Shown here: in pieces, positions 18,207 to 25,397 of the stretch | Layout: the number at the start of each line of letters is the position of its first letter | How positions within the stretch are numbered: position 1 is the first letter of the stretch | Assembly (NCBI GenBank): GCA_963808815.1 | Contig: CAWEGI010000018.1 | Location: 9,003-73,002 of the forward strand | Length of the DNA: 64,000 nucleotides | Reading direction: 5' to 3' | Origin: DATBLE01 sp963808815 | Lineage (GTDB): Bacteria; Actinomycetota; Thermoleophilia; Gaiellales; Gaiellaceae | The notes under the pieces: model-generated | The model's input: the letters and a program-made list of their open reading frames with translations, nothing else | What the model was told of the DNA's origin: nothing | Databases searched by the model: none | Program-made: the position numbers and the translations under genes

Positions 18207-19039
18207 TCGGGCTCCGGTCCGAGCGCGATCGCGTAGAGCGTCGACTCGTTCACACCGTCGAGACCGAGGAACGTGTCCGTTCGTCGGTCGTAGAACGCGC
18301 CAAGGGGAACCGCGGCCAGGCCGAGAGAGGCCGCAGCGAGGCTGACGTTCTGCGCCACGTGGCCGGCCTCGAGCAGAGCGAAGCGGTAACCACGAAGCCC
18401 GTACTTGAAGCGTGTCCGCCCGAAGATCGCAGCTACGAAGATGACCACGCTGCACGAAGATGCGATCTCGGGATACGTCGACAGCGTGGCCAGTTCGTCT
18501 GCAGCCAGGCTCGGCCGCAGGACTTCGAGCCCGGGCCAGAGCGGATCGAAGTGATAGAGGCCGGGCTCCAGCTCGTCGACCCGCACGACTCCGGCGTACA
18601 ACTCGAGCGGGTAAAGCGCTCCGCCGGATGGGACCGCTCTGAGCGACAGCGCGGGCCGTTCGTCCTCCGGAGGGAGCACCCGGGTGACGCCGTAACCTGC
18701 TTGGAGAAGCGCTGCCAGAACGTCGCCGGCGATCGGCCCGTTGGCGAAGACGCGCCTCGACCGCCGACGCATGATCGCCTCGCCGAGCGGCTGATCGAGC
18801 GACGCAGGTGCCGGAAGCGGGATCCTGGAGCCGCCGTGGCGCTTCACCGCTCGCAACGAGCTGAGCAGCAGCTCGGGGCTCGCCGCCAGCCGCCGGGTGC
18901 CCTCGAGCTGCCTCCCGACCTGGGTCGGCGCCACCTTGGACGCCTCGTGGTACGCCTCCGCCGGGTCGTCGATCTCCGGTGCGCGGCCGTAGACGAACTC
19001 CAGCCAGCGAGCGGTCTGGCGAGAGCCGACCGGACTCAC
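18203..19039 (-). CDS. SagB-type FMN-dependent azoline dehydrogenase
   Basis: A 278-residue nitroreductase-fold enzyme that oxidises thiazolines/oxazolines to thiazoles/oxazoles in TOMM maturation. FMN-contacting motif RRRSRRVFANGP is at residues 91-102, followed by VPSGGALYPLELYAGVV and a C-terminal LGLAAVPLGAFYDRR. The Lys-Tyr pair described as catalytic in SagB-type dehydrogenases is present as FKYGLRGYRF (K212, Y213), so the enzyme looks active. Start is a GTG overlapping the YcaO stop (GTGA). Its presence predicts aromatic azoles, not only azolines, in the product. Confidence 0.9.
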   Translation of the reverse strand: MSPVGSRQTARWLEFVYGRAPEIDDPAEAYHEASKVAPTQVGRQLEGTRRLAASPELLLSSLRAVKRHGGSRIPLPAPASLDQPLGEAIMRRRSRRVFANGPIAGDVLAALLQAGYGVTRVLPPEDERPALSLRAVPSGGALYPLELYAGVVRVDELEPGLYHFDPLWPGLEVLRPSLAADELATLSTYPEIASSCSVVIFVAAIFGRTRFKYGLRGYRFALLEAGHVAQNVSLAAASLGLAAVPLGAFYDRRTDTFLGLDGVNESTLYAIALGPEPE

Positions 19040-20382
19040 GGGAATGGGTGGGGGTCGGGGTTCAAGTCGGCCAGTGTCATCGGGCGCTCGACGAGGCCGG
19101 CCTCGTATGCCGCCTCGTACAGCCGGAAGCCGCCGAGGAAGCGCGCTCGCTCGATGACGTCGAGCTGGCAGAGCTCGGGCGCAATCACCCTGACGACGTG
19201 GAAGCCCGCGCTCTGGACGTCCGGACTCGTGACGTCGACCGCGTAGGCGGAGACTCCGTGCGCCGCCAGGCGATCGCACGCGGCGTGGATGCGTTCGAGG
19301 ACGTTCGAGCCCTCGAGCGGCCTGACGTCGCGCGTGTCGCGGCGTTCGGGCGAACCGTCGAGGAACGAGGCACGGTCGGCGCGATCGGGGTGCGCATAGA
19401 ACATCGTGTGGCCGTCGAAGCCCTCGATCTCGACCGCAGGCCGGTCGACGTTGTCCGGCCGTTCGAGCGCGTGGTCGCGTACCCAGCGCTGTACTGCGAA
19501 GGCCTCTGCCAGCGCCTTCCGCCAGGCGACCACAACGGTGGACGCGCTCGCTGCTCCAACCCCGAGCGCACCGAGGGCGTCGGGGGCGCCGTGCACCACA
19601 CCCAGCACCGTGGGGACTCCGAAGAAGATGCTCAGGTCGACCGCCGAGTAGCGCAGACCCGTCGGTGCGAAGTAGCGGGCGTCGAGGCGAACGAGCTCGG
19701 GATCACGGCTCCAGTCCAGGAGCGGCGGGGACAACCGGCCGTACCAGGCCACCATCACGGCGTCCCGCTCCATCAGCTCCAGGACGCCGGCCAGCACCGC
19801 TTCCTCGAGCGTGGGCGCGCAGGCGAGGCCACTGCTCGTCGGATACGCGACTCGTTCCTCGGCTGCCCATCGTTCCCAGGCCATGAACGCGAGCTGGGCC
19901 GGCAGGTGTGCGGGCTTCCCGCTCGGTAATCGGAAGCCGGGTACCCAGCTGAGGACCGTGTCGCGGCGAAACGGACGAAACGGAAAGGCCGGGTCGGCGA
20001 ACTGCGACTCGTGGAAGAGAGCGAACCGGCCGGGATCTACGGCACCGGTCAGTTGGTCGGCCGAGCACTGGACGAGCCGCCCGGAGGACACGAACGAGGC
20101 GGAGTACCGCTCCAGAGCCTCGCCGATCGACGCCGCCTCGGCGGTCTCGCGCAGGAAGTGCTCGCTGCTCGCGTACTCCTCGACCGGACCCCCGACGGTC
20201 GGCCGGCCGTCAGCGACCTCGCACGCGATGCTGATCAGGCGATGCTCGTCCGGCGCGGCGAGCGTCTCGTCGATGCTGCGAACGATGCCGGTGAACGGCG
20301 AGACGAACGTCCGCAACCGTGACAACGCCCGCGCCGACGGCGTTGCCTGGACCGGCTCGAGCTCAACCGGCGAGAGCCGCAT
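19036..20382 (-). CDS. YcaO cyclodehydratase (TOMM D protein)
   Basis: A 448-residue YcaO-domain protein that uses ATP to cyclodehydrate Cys/Ser/Thr of the precursor. ATP-binding YcaO motifs are visible: SIGEALERYSA (residues 86-95), a conserved Glu-rich helix LELMERDAVMVAW (201-213) and later AWRKALAEAFAVQRW. The protein ends PDPHPFP, a PxPxP C-terminus that is a hallmark of azoline-forming YcaO enzymes and organises the active site. The chosen ATG (MRLSPVELEP) overlaps the upstream gene by 20 bases; a longer start at 20412 is possible. Works with the E1-like protein encoded next to it. Confidence 0.93.
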   Translation of the reverse strand: MRLSPVELEPVQATPSARALSRLRTFVSPFTGIVRSIDETLAAPDEHRLISIACEVADGRPTVGGPVEEYASSEHFLRETAEAASIGEALERYSASFVSSGRLVQCSADQLTGAVDPGRFALFHESQFADPAFPFRPFRRDTVLSWVPGFRLPSGKPAHLPAQLAFMAWERWAAEERVAYPTSSGLACAPTLEEAVLAGVLELMERDAVMVAWYGRLSPPLLDWSRDPELVRLDARYFAPTGLRYSAVDLSIFFGVPTVLGVVHGAPDALGALGVGAASASTVVVAWRKALAEAFAVQRWVRDHALERPDNVDRPAVEIEGFDGHTMFYAHPDRADRASFLDGSPERRDTRDVRPLEGSNVLERIHAACDRLAAHGVSAYAVDVTSPDVQSAGFHVVRVIAPELCQLDVIERARFLGGFRLYEAAYEAGLVERPMTLADLNPDPHPFP

Positions 20383-21319
20383 GCTCCTTGTGCCACGGGA
20401 GCGGTGCTGCAACGTCCGCGAGCCCGGAGCATGCGGGGCAGCGGGGCACTCTGTGGACGTGGTGCATGCTCACGTCGAGTACCTGCCCCAGAGCGACTGC
20501 ATAGAAGGCCGACGGAACGTAGTGGTTGCCGAGAACGAGCCAATCCAGCGCCAAGGTCGCCGCGATCCCTGCAAGGAGCGCCTGAACGGCCGGAGCAGCC
20601 GGATACGCGGCGGGTGCCGCCTCGAGCAGCGCGAGTTCGTCGCCTGCGTCGAGGTTGGCAGCGCGTCGAAGCCGAAAGCATTCGAAACAGCAGGTCTCGT
20701 CCGGCATGTAGAGCGGGCCGACCGACGCATAGCGCCCGTCGAACGGCAACACCTGCAACCACGGCTGCCCGATCGCCAAGGCTTGCTCGTTCCAGTCGCC
20801 AAGGGCCGGCAACTGCGCCGGTGCGGGAGCGCAGACGGCGAGATCGTCGTCGGACGAGACCACGTCGCTGCGCCGGACGACGATGCCGCTCTGCCTGAGG
20901 AGGCGGGCGACGTCGACAGCGGCCGCCCCCCGACCGACGACGGCGACCGATTTCGACCCGAGCGAGGCAGCGGCCTCACCGAGAGCGACCTCGCCGGGAC
21001 GGAGCGAGGCGAGAAGCCCGGCGGTAGCAGAGAGCGGCGCCGGCAGGTCGTCCCCGAGTGGCGGGCCTTCGAGCAGGAGGCCGCACTCTTCCAGACGCTC
21101 CAGTGCCGCCTCGATTGCGGGCCGGGCCGGCTCGCCGAGCACCTCGACGATCTCGTCGAGCGTGCGCGTGCCGTCCAGGAGTGGCAGCAGGACCGGCACG
21201 AGCGTTGCACCGGCCCGACCCGCGAGGCAGACGATCCGCTGCCCGTACTCGAGGACGACCTCGTCGCCGGCGGTCGCGACCCGGTACCAGGGGGCAAGGT
21301 AGGGGAGCGTGGGAATCAA
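20363..21319 (-). CDS. TOMM leader-binding E1-like cyclodehydratase partner
   Basis: A 318-residue protein of the TOMM precursor leader peptide-binding (E1/ThiF-like, cyclodehydratase C/F) type. Residues 1-85 have the composition of a winged-helix RRE domain (YLAPWYRVATAGDEVVLEYG then LDGTRTLDEIVEVLGEP). A Rossmann-like segment KSVAVVGRGAAAVDVARLL follows near 123-141. Two CxxC pairs (C211/C214 and C294/C297) form the zinc site typical of this family. It should bind the precursor's leader and present it to YcaO. It starts 39 bases after the precursor gene. Confidence 0.9.
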   Translation of the reverse strand: MIPTLPYLAPWYRVATAGDEVVLEYGQRIVCLAGRAGATLVPVLLPLLDGTRTLDEIVEVLGEPARPAIEAALERLEECGLLLEGPPLGDDLPAPLSATAGLLASLRPGEVALGEAAASLGSKSVAVVGRGAAAVDVARLLRQSGIVVRRSDVVSSDDDLAVCAPAPAQLPALGDWNEQALAIGQPWLQVLPFDGRYASVGPLYMPDETCCFECFRLRRAANLDAGDELALLEAAPAAYPAAPAVQALLAGIAATLALDWLVLGNHYVPSAFYAVALGQVLDVSMHHVHRVPRCPACSGLADVAAPLPWHKEHAALAG

Positions 21320-21358
21320 TGCCGCTCAGCCTTTTTCAGATCGCCCGGCTCGTTTCCC

Positions 21359-21493
21359 CTAGTGCGAGCAGCAGCAACAGCAGCCGACGCAGGACGAACC
21401 GCCGTCACCCGCCGTCGACGCGTAGAGCGCGAGACGGTACCCCTTCTCGTGCACAACGAGATCGAGGAGTTCTGCGGTGAGCTTGGTGAACAT
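21359..21493 (-). CDS. TOMM/RiPP precursor peptide with CCCCC core
   Basis: A 44-residue peptide encoded directly upstream of the modification genes on the same strand. A strong Shine-Dalgarno (AAGGAGG) ends five bases before the ATG. The leader (residues 1-29) starts MFTKLTAELLDLVVHEKGYR and is amphipathic and Leu-rich, suited to RRE binding. The tail is GDGGSSCVGCCCCCSH: Gly31-Gly32 is a plausible cleavage site, and Ser33, Ser34, Cys35, Cys38-42 and Ser43 are candidates for azole formation. Composition resembles SagA (streptolysin S) with its Cys run, but the sequence is otherwise its own. It is short enough to be missed by automatic gene callers. The natural product is not known to me. Confidence 0.88.
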   Translation of the reverse strand: MFTKLTAELLDLVVHEKGYRLALYASTAGDGGSSCVGCCCCCSH

Positions 21494-21507
21494 GGCAACC
21501 TCCTTCT

Positions 21508-21530
21508 GGTTGTTGTCATCATGGACAACC
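21508..21530. promoter_or_regulatory. Inverted repeat upstream of the TOMM precursor
   Basis: GTTGTC and GACAAC form a perfect 6-base inverted repeat around ATCATG, extended outward by partly matching GG/CC. It ends about 15 bases before the precursor ATG, next to the Shine-Dalgarno. It could be an operator or an mRNA hairpin controlling translation; neither is proven. Confidence 0.4.
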
Positions 21531-21803
21531 ATACCGAGGAAGCTGCAACCGGTTCGTGACGCGACTGTGACGGAACTGCAACGACTACGGTTCTACCGCG
21601 GCCCGCCGGAGTCCGCTATTCGCTGTTTTGGCCGTGTTCTGGTCGACACTGGCCGAGACCGACAAGGCCGGCGGTTCGAAGGCGTGGGCCGAGTCGCGGG
21701 GCTCCCTCGCACGCGCTTTCGCTCGGACCGGCGCCGCTCCGCCACGCGCGCAGCCCATCAGCACCCAGGTTAGGGAACGCCCGCCCCGGGAAGACCGAGA
21801 CTC

Positions 21804-22652
21804 GTGCCGCGCTCGATCTGGTCCGGAACGATCTCCTTCGGCCTCGTCTCCATCCCGGTGCGCATGGTCGGCGCGGTGTCCGAGCACGCCCTCCACTTCA
21901 ACCTGCTGCACCGCAAGGATTCGTCGCCGATCGGTTACGAGAAGGTCTGCAAGCAAGAGGGCAAACGAGTGCCCGACGACGAGATCGTCAAGGCGTACGA
22001 GATCAAGAAGGGTGAGTTCGTCGAATTGGACGACGAAGACTTCGAGGCTGCCCGTGCAGAGGGCTACCACACGTTCGACATCTCCGACTTCGTCGAGGTC
22101 GACGAGATCGACCCGATCTACTTCGAGCGGAGCTACTACCTCGTCCCCCAGGACGGAGGAGAGAAGGTCTATACCCTGCTCGTCCGTGCGATGGAGAATG
22201 CCGGCCTGGCGGCAGTCGGGACCTTCGTGATGCGCGAGCGCGAGCACCTCGGGTCCTTGCGGATCCGGGACGGTGTCATCGTGCTCGAGCGGATGTATTT
22301 CGCCGACGAGATCCGCCCCACCGACGAGCTCAAGCCCAGCCGGGCGCGCGTGTCCGGGAAGGAGCTGGAGATGGCGACAGCCCTGATCGACCGCTTCACG
22401 GGCTCGTTCGACCCGTCGAAGTACTCGGACACGTACACGGAAAAGCTGGTCGAAGTGATCAGGCGGAAGCAGAAGGGCGAGACGGTGAAGGTGGAGCGGC
22501 CCGAGACCGCCGAGGAGGAGGCGCCCGACCTGATGGCGTCGCTGCAGGCGAGCATCGAGGCACACGCGGGCACCACGCGGCAGTCGGCCAGGACGTCGCC
22601 GCGTCGTGGTTCGTCTCGTCGCGGCGGGACCCGAGCCCGCTCCGGCCGCTAG
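21804..22652 (+). CDS. ku: Ku protein (non-homologous end joining)
   Basis: A 282-residue bacterial Ku homologue that binds DNA double-strand ends and recruits LigD. The Ku core runs from MPRSIWSGTISFGLVSIPVR to about residue 250, with hallmark segments HFNLLHRKDSSPIGYEKVC, YFERSYYLVPQDGGEKVY and EMATALIDRFTGSFDPSKY. The C-terminal tail (SARTSPRRGSSRRGGTRARSGR) is short and strongly basic, as in many actinobacterial Ku proteins that bind DNA non-specifically through it. GTG start. No LigD gene lies next to it in this window. Confidence 0.95.
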   Translation: MPRSIWSGTISFGLVSIPVRMVGAVSEHALHFNLLHRKDSSPIGYEKVCKQEGKRVPDDEIVKAYEIKKGEFVELDDEDFEAARAEGYHTFDISDFVEVDEIDPIYFERSYYLVPQDGGEKVYTLLVRAMENAGLAAVGTFVMREREHLGSLRIRDGVIVLERMYFADEIRPTDELKPSRARVSGKELEMATALIDRFTGSFDPSKYSDTYTEKLVEVIRRKQKGETVKVERPETAEEEAPDLMASLQASIEAHAGTTRQSARTSPRRGSSRRGGTRARSGR

Positions 22653-22661
22653 CCAGAGAAA

Positions 22662-22680
22662 AGCCGCCCGGCGGGCGGCT
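22662..22680 (+). terminator. Hairpin terminator after ku
   Basis: AGCCGCC and GGCGGCT arms with extra C/G pairs form a near-perfect 8-9 bp GC hairpin nine bases after the ku stop codon. No T-run follows, so termination efficiency is uncertain; GC-rich actinobacteria often lack the U-tract. Confidence 0.65.
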
Positions 22681-23039
22681 GTCAGTGGAACTAAACGGGC
22701 ACTCTCGAACCCTTTACAAGCAATAAAGCCCTCTAAAAAGACTAAACGAGCTTCACCGAGCGCTGCGAGAAGGCGACTGGGCGTCCGAGACCGCCTCAGC
22801 CGCAGTGCACATCGAAGTGGCCGCCTCGCTTCGAGCGACTCCACCGTGGTACCTACCAGCTCGCGCAGCACACATCAGAGTCGCACCGCCTGGGACCAAC
22901 AATCCTGGGCGGGGCTTCGTAGTCCCAGCCGCAACCTCCAGCTCACGACCGAACGACCACCTGCGTGCGATCTATTGCCAGCCGGTTCTGTTGGCCATCG
23001 GAGCTTCAGTGAGCTGGTCCTCGAACGGGAGCTGCGTCA
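22681..23039. other. Non-coding gap between ku and the DUF6510 gene
   Basis: About 360 bases with no convincing coding frame on either strand. The first 70 bases (around 22690-22750) are unusually AT-rich for this genome (for example CAATAAAGCCCTCTAAAAAG), unlike the flanks. I looked for a tRNA or tmRNA and found no complete structure. It may be a relic or hold an unrecognised RNA. Confidence 0.5.
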
Positions 23040-23297
23040 TCAGGCCTGCGTGTCCAGGGAGGCGATGCCGCGCAGGTCGACGCAGGTCATGCCGCGGATC
23101 GTCACCAGCACCATGAGCACCTCGCCGCACGCTCGACAGCGCGCGACGCGCCCCGGACCGCGCATGTAGACGACCGCCTCCGCGAGGAACGATTCCGTGC
23201 CGCATGCGTCGCAGACGCACCGTGCTGCGGTGAGCTCGACGCCGAAGACCTCGAGGAGGTCGCCGGCGATCGCGTTGCCGTCGAGCGCGGTGCTCAT
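23040..23297 (-). CDS. DUF6510 family zinc-ribbon-like protein
   Basis: An 85-residue protein with two Cys pairs, CDACGTES and CRACGE, spaced as a zinc ribbon, consistent with DUF6510 proteins that sit beside molybdopterin oxidoreductase and ferredoxin-reductase genes in actinobacteria. The ATG overlaps the reductase stop by four bases. Its role is unknown; the conserved neighbourhood suggests an accessory part of the same redox system. Confidence 0.8.
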   Translation of the reverse strand: MSTALDGNAIAGDLLEVFGVELTAARCVCDACGTESFLAEAVVYMRGPGRVARCRACGEVLMVLVTIRGMTCVDLRGIASLDTQA

Positions 23298-23992
23298 GTC
23301 GGGCCGAACCTCTCCGTCCTGATGCGGGTTGGATCGTGGCCGAGAGCGACGAGCGCGTCGGACACTCCTTCGACGAATCCTGTCGGACCACAGATGTAGA
23401 CAATCGGGCGATCCGACGGCGGCCAGCCGACCTCGGTCAGCAGTTCGGGGCCGACCCGCCCCGTATGGCCCTGCCAGCCCTCCGGTTGCTCACGGGTCAG
23501 CGTGATCGCCGTGTCGAACCCGCCCAGCTCCTCGCGGTAGATGAGGTCTTCCCGTGTGCGCGCCGAGTACAGGAGCCGGGCGGGGACGTCGCTCGCGACC
23601 GCGCGGTGATGGCGGAGCATCGCCCGCAGCGGAACGACGCCGGAGCCGCCCCCGACGAGAAGGAGCGGGCCCCCGAGCGACTCCTGCCAGACGAAGTAGC
23701 CGCCGATCGGGCCGCGTAGCTCGAGCTCGTCTCCGGGGCGGAGCGTCTCGGTCAGGTACGGCGACACCTCGCCGTCGTCGAGCCGTTCGACGGTGAGCAC
23801 GAGCTGCTCGTCCTCCGGCGCCGACGCGATCGAGTAGCTGCGCTGTGCCTGATAGCCGTCCTCGGCGGTGAGCCGCACGTCCACGTGCTGGCCGGCGAGG
23901 TGATCCGGCCAGTCGGCGGGCTCGAGCACGATGCTCTTCGTGCGCGCGTTCTCCGCGACGAGCTCCACCACCCGTGCGAGCTGCCACGTCAG
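23294..23992 (-). CDS. Ferredoxin/flavodoxin reductase-type FAD oxidoreductase
   Basis: About 232 residues forming an FNR-like module: FAD-binding RSYSIASAPE near residue 52, a GxGGYF-like loop (GPIGGYFVW), NAD(P)-binding LLLVGGGSGVVPLRAML near 105 and a C-terminal VYICGPTGFVEGV. There is no 2Fe-2S domain. The start is unusual. Family-like sequence (TWQLARVVELVAE) begins right after a CTG whose TGA overlap with the upstream stop (CTGA) fits the operon's coupling pattern; the first canonical start is a GTG at 23971, seven residues later. It probably supplies electrons to or from the adjacent molybdopterin enzyme. Confidence 0.85.
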   Translation of the reverse strand: MTWQLARVVELVAENARTKSIVLEPADWPDHLAGQHVDVRLTAEDGYQAQRSYSIASAPEDEQLVLTVERLDDGEVSPYLTETLRPGDELELRGPIGGYFVWQESLGGPLLLVGGGSGVVPLRAMLRHHRAVASDVPARLLYSARTREDLIYREELGGFDTAITLTREQPEGWQGHTGRVGPELLTEVGWPPSDRPIVYICGPTGFVEGVSDALVALGHDPTRIRTERFGPT

Positions 23993-24594
23993 TCGCCTGC
24001 GTATCGCTGTTCCTTCCACGGGTCTCCGTAGTTGTGGTAGCCGTAGCCCTCCCAGAACCCAGGCTGGTCGTCCTGGCGGAGCTCGATCCCGCGCACCCAC
24101 TTCGCGCTCTTCCAGAAGTAGAGGTGCGGGACGAGCAGCCGGGCCGGGCCGCCGTGCTCCGGGTCGAGCGGCTCGTCGTCGAACTCGTACGCGACCCACG
24201 CCTTGCCGTCGCGGACGTCCTCGAGCGGAAGGTTCGTCGTGTAGCCGCCGTCACTGAACGCGAGGACGTACTCCGCGCTCGTGTCGACGCCGTCGAGCAG
24301 CGTGTCGATCGAGACGCCGGTCCACGACGTGTCGAGCTTCGACCACTTCGTCACGCAATGAATGTCCACCGTAACGCGCTCGTTCCGCAGCGCCGTGAAC
24401 TCCTCCCACGTCCACGACTTCGGCTCGTCGACTTCGCCGCGGACGTCGAAGCTCCACGACTCGATCGGCCGGTGCGGAGTCGGCCCTGCGGAGAGGACGG
24501 GGAAGTCCTGCGTCACGTACTGGCCCGGCGGAACACGCCCCGCCTCGGCTTCATCGCTGCGCCGGCCCCTGAACCCGCGTGAGATCGGTGACAT
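23989..24594 (-). CDS. Sulfite-oxidase-like molybdopterin-dependent oxidoreductase
   Basis: A 201-residue protein consisting of the oxidoreductase molybdopterin-binding domain (sulfite oxidase/YedY family). Key features: PPGQYVTQDFPVLSAGPTPH near the start, WTWEEFTALRNERVTVDIHCVTKWS with the Cys that ligates molybdenum in this family, then DTSWTGVSIDTLL and LVPHLYFWKSAKWVRGIEL. There is no Tat signal and no dimerisation domain, so it is probably cytoplasmic. The ATG (MSPISRGFRGRR) overlaps the stop of a short upstream frame as TGATG. It forms an operon with the reductase and the DUF6510 gene. Confidence 0.88.
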   Translation of the reverse strand: MSPISRGFRGRRSDEAEAGRVPPGQYVTQDFPVLSAGPTPHRPIESWSFDVRGEVDEPKSWTWEEFTALRNERVTVDIHCVTKWSKLDTSWTGVSIDTLLDGVDTSAEYVLAFSDGGYTTNLPLEDVRDGKAWVAYEFDDEPLDPEHGGPARLLVPHLYFWKSAKWVRGIELRQDDQPGFWEGYGYHNYGDPWKEQRYAGD

Positions 24595-24644
24595 CAGCCG
24601 GCCCCAGCCCCGCCGTGAACGAGAATGATCGTCGGTTTGGACAT
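24594..24644 (-). CDS. Short leader frame coupled to the molybdopterin oxidoreductase
   Basis: A 16-codon frame (MSKPTIILVHGGAGAG) with a strong Shine-Dalgarno (AAAGGAGGG) three bases before its ATG, ending in TGATG at the start of the oxidoreductase gene. It resembles the first residues of an alpha/beta hydrolase (LVHG oxyanion segment). It may be a translational leader, a relic of a deleted hydrolase, or the 5' end of a gene joined by deletion. Confidence 0.4.
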   Translation of the reverse strand: MSKPTIILVHGGAGAG

Positions 24645-24884
24645 GAGCCCTCCTTTCCTCGTGCCTGCCGGGAAATATGACTCTCCATCGCCATGTATGC
24701 CGCATTTTCGTCACCCCAAGACGGGTGGCTCTTGCCGATACGGATGGGGCCGTGGCGCAGTTGTCATGGCGATCGCATAGCGCAGAAGCTGGATCGACGC
24801 CGGCAAACCGCGCTGAGCCAAACCGTGCTTGGGGTGCGTACGTCGAAAGTTGGTTCTCGACATCACCCCTAGAAATCGAAGCAA

Positions 24885-24957
24885 TGGAGCCGACGGGGCT
24901 CGAACCCGTGACCTTTTGGCTGCCAGCCAAACGCTCTCCCAGCTGAGCTACGGCCCC
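24885..24957 (-). tRNA. tRNA-Ala (anticodon GGC)
   Basis: A 73-base cloverleaf on the minus strand: acceptor GGGGCCG pairs with CGGCTCC, the D arm is GCTCAGCTGGGAGAGC, the anticodon loop CTGGCAG gives GGC, and the T arm is GGGTTCGAGCCCC. No CCA is encoded. Confidence 0.95.
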
Positions 24958-25013
24958 GAACCGAGCAAGTGTAGCGCCGAACTCGTCATCCTCGGCCCGG
25001 TCGAGCCGCCAGT

Positions 25014-25367
25014 CTAGGCCGAGACAGCCTCAACCGAAATGGAAGGCACGTCGCCCCACAGGTCCTCGAGCGCGTAGTACGCGCGCGCATCCGGCGTGAA
25101 CACGTGCAGCACCACGTCGAGGTAGTCGGCGACGATCCACTTCGCCTCGCCGACGTCGGTGGTCGCGGGCAGTGTCCGCGACTCGGTCTTCAGGGCCCTG
25201 TGCACCTCGTCGTAGATCGCCCGCGTCTGCCGCGGGTTCTGCCCCGTGCAGATGACGAAATAGTCCGTGTACGTGCACACCGGCGTCATGTCCAGGATGA
25301 CGACGTCCTTGGCCAACTTCTCCTGGGCGACCCCGGCGATGCGACGTGCTTGCTCGAGTGGTGTCAG
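25014..25367 (-). CDS. rsfS: Ribosome silencing factor RsfS
   Basis: A 117-residue RsfS (DUF143) protein that binds L14 on the large subunit and blocks subunit joining in starvation. Characteristic segments: KDVVILDMTPVCTYTDYFVI, CTGQNPRQTRAIYDEV, AKWIVADYLDVVLHVFTP and YYALEDLWGD. Family homology extends upstream of any ATG, GTG or TTG that would give a full-length protein, to TPLEQARRIAGVAQEKLAKD. A CTG immediately before it has a GGAG seven bases upstream and an in-frame TGA two codons further up, so CTG is the best-supported start. A TTG at 25316 would lose 17 conserved residues. Downstream of nadD, as in many bacteria. Confidence 0.9.
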   Translation of the reverse strand: MTPLEQARRIAGVAQEKLAKDVVILDMTPVCTYTDYFVICTGQNPRQTRAIYDEVHRALKTESRTLPATTDVGEAKWIVADYLDVVLHVFTPDARAYYALEDLWGDVPSISVEAVSA

Positions 25368-25397
25368 TCAGTCTCTCCGGTTCGTGACCCCGCCAGT

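Noticed and set aside
22681..23039. tmRNA or tRNA in the AT-rich gap after ku
   Set aside because: A GGTTCGAG-like T-arm fragment is present on the minus strand, but no matching acceptor stem, tag frame or second arm can be drawn.
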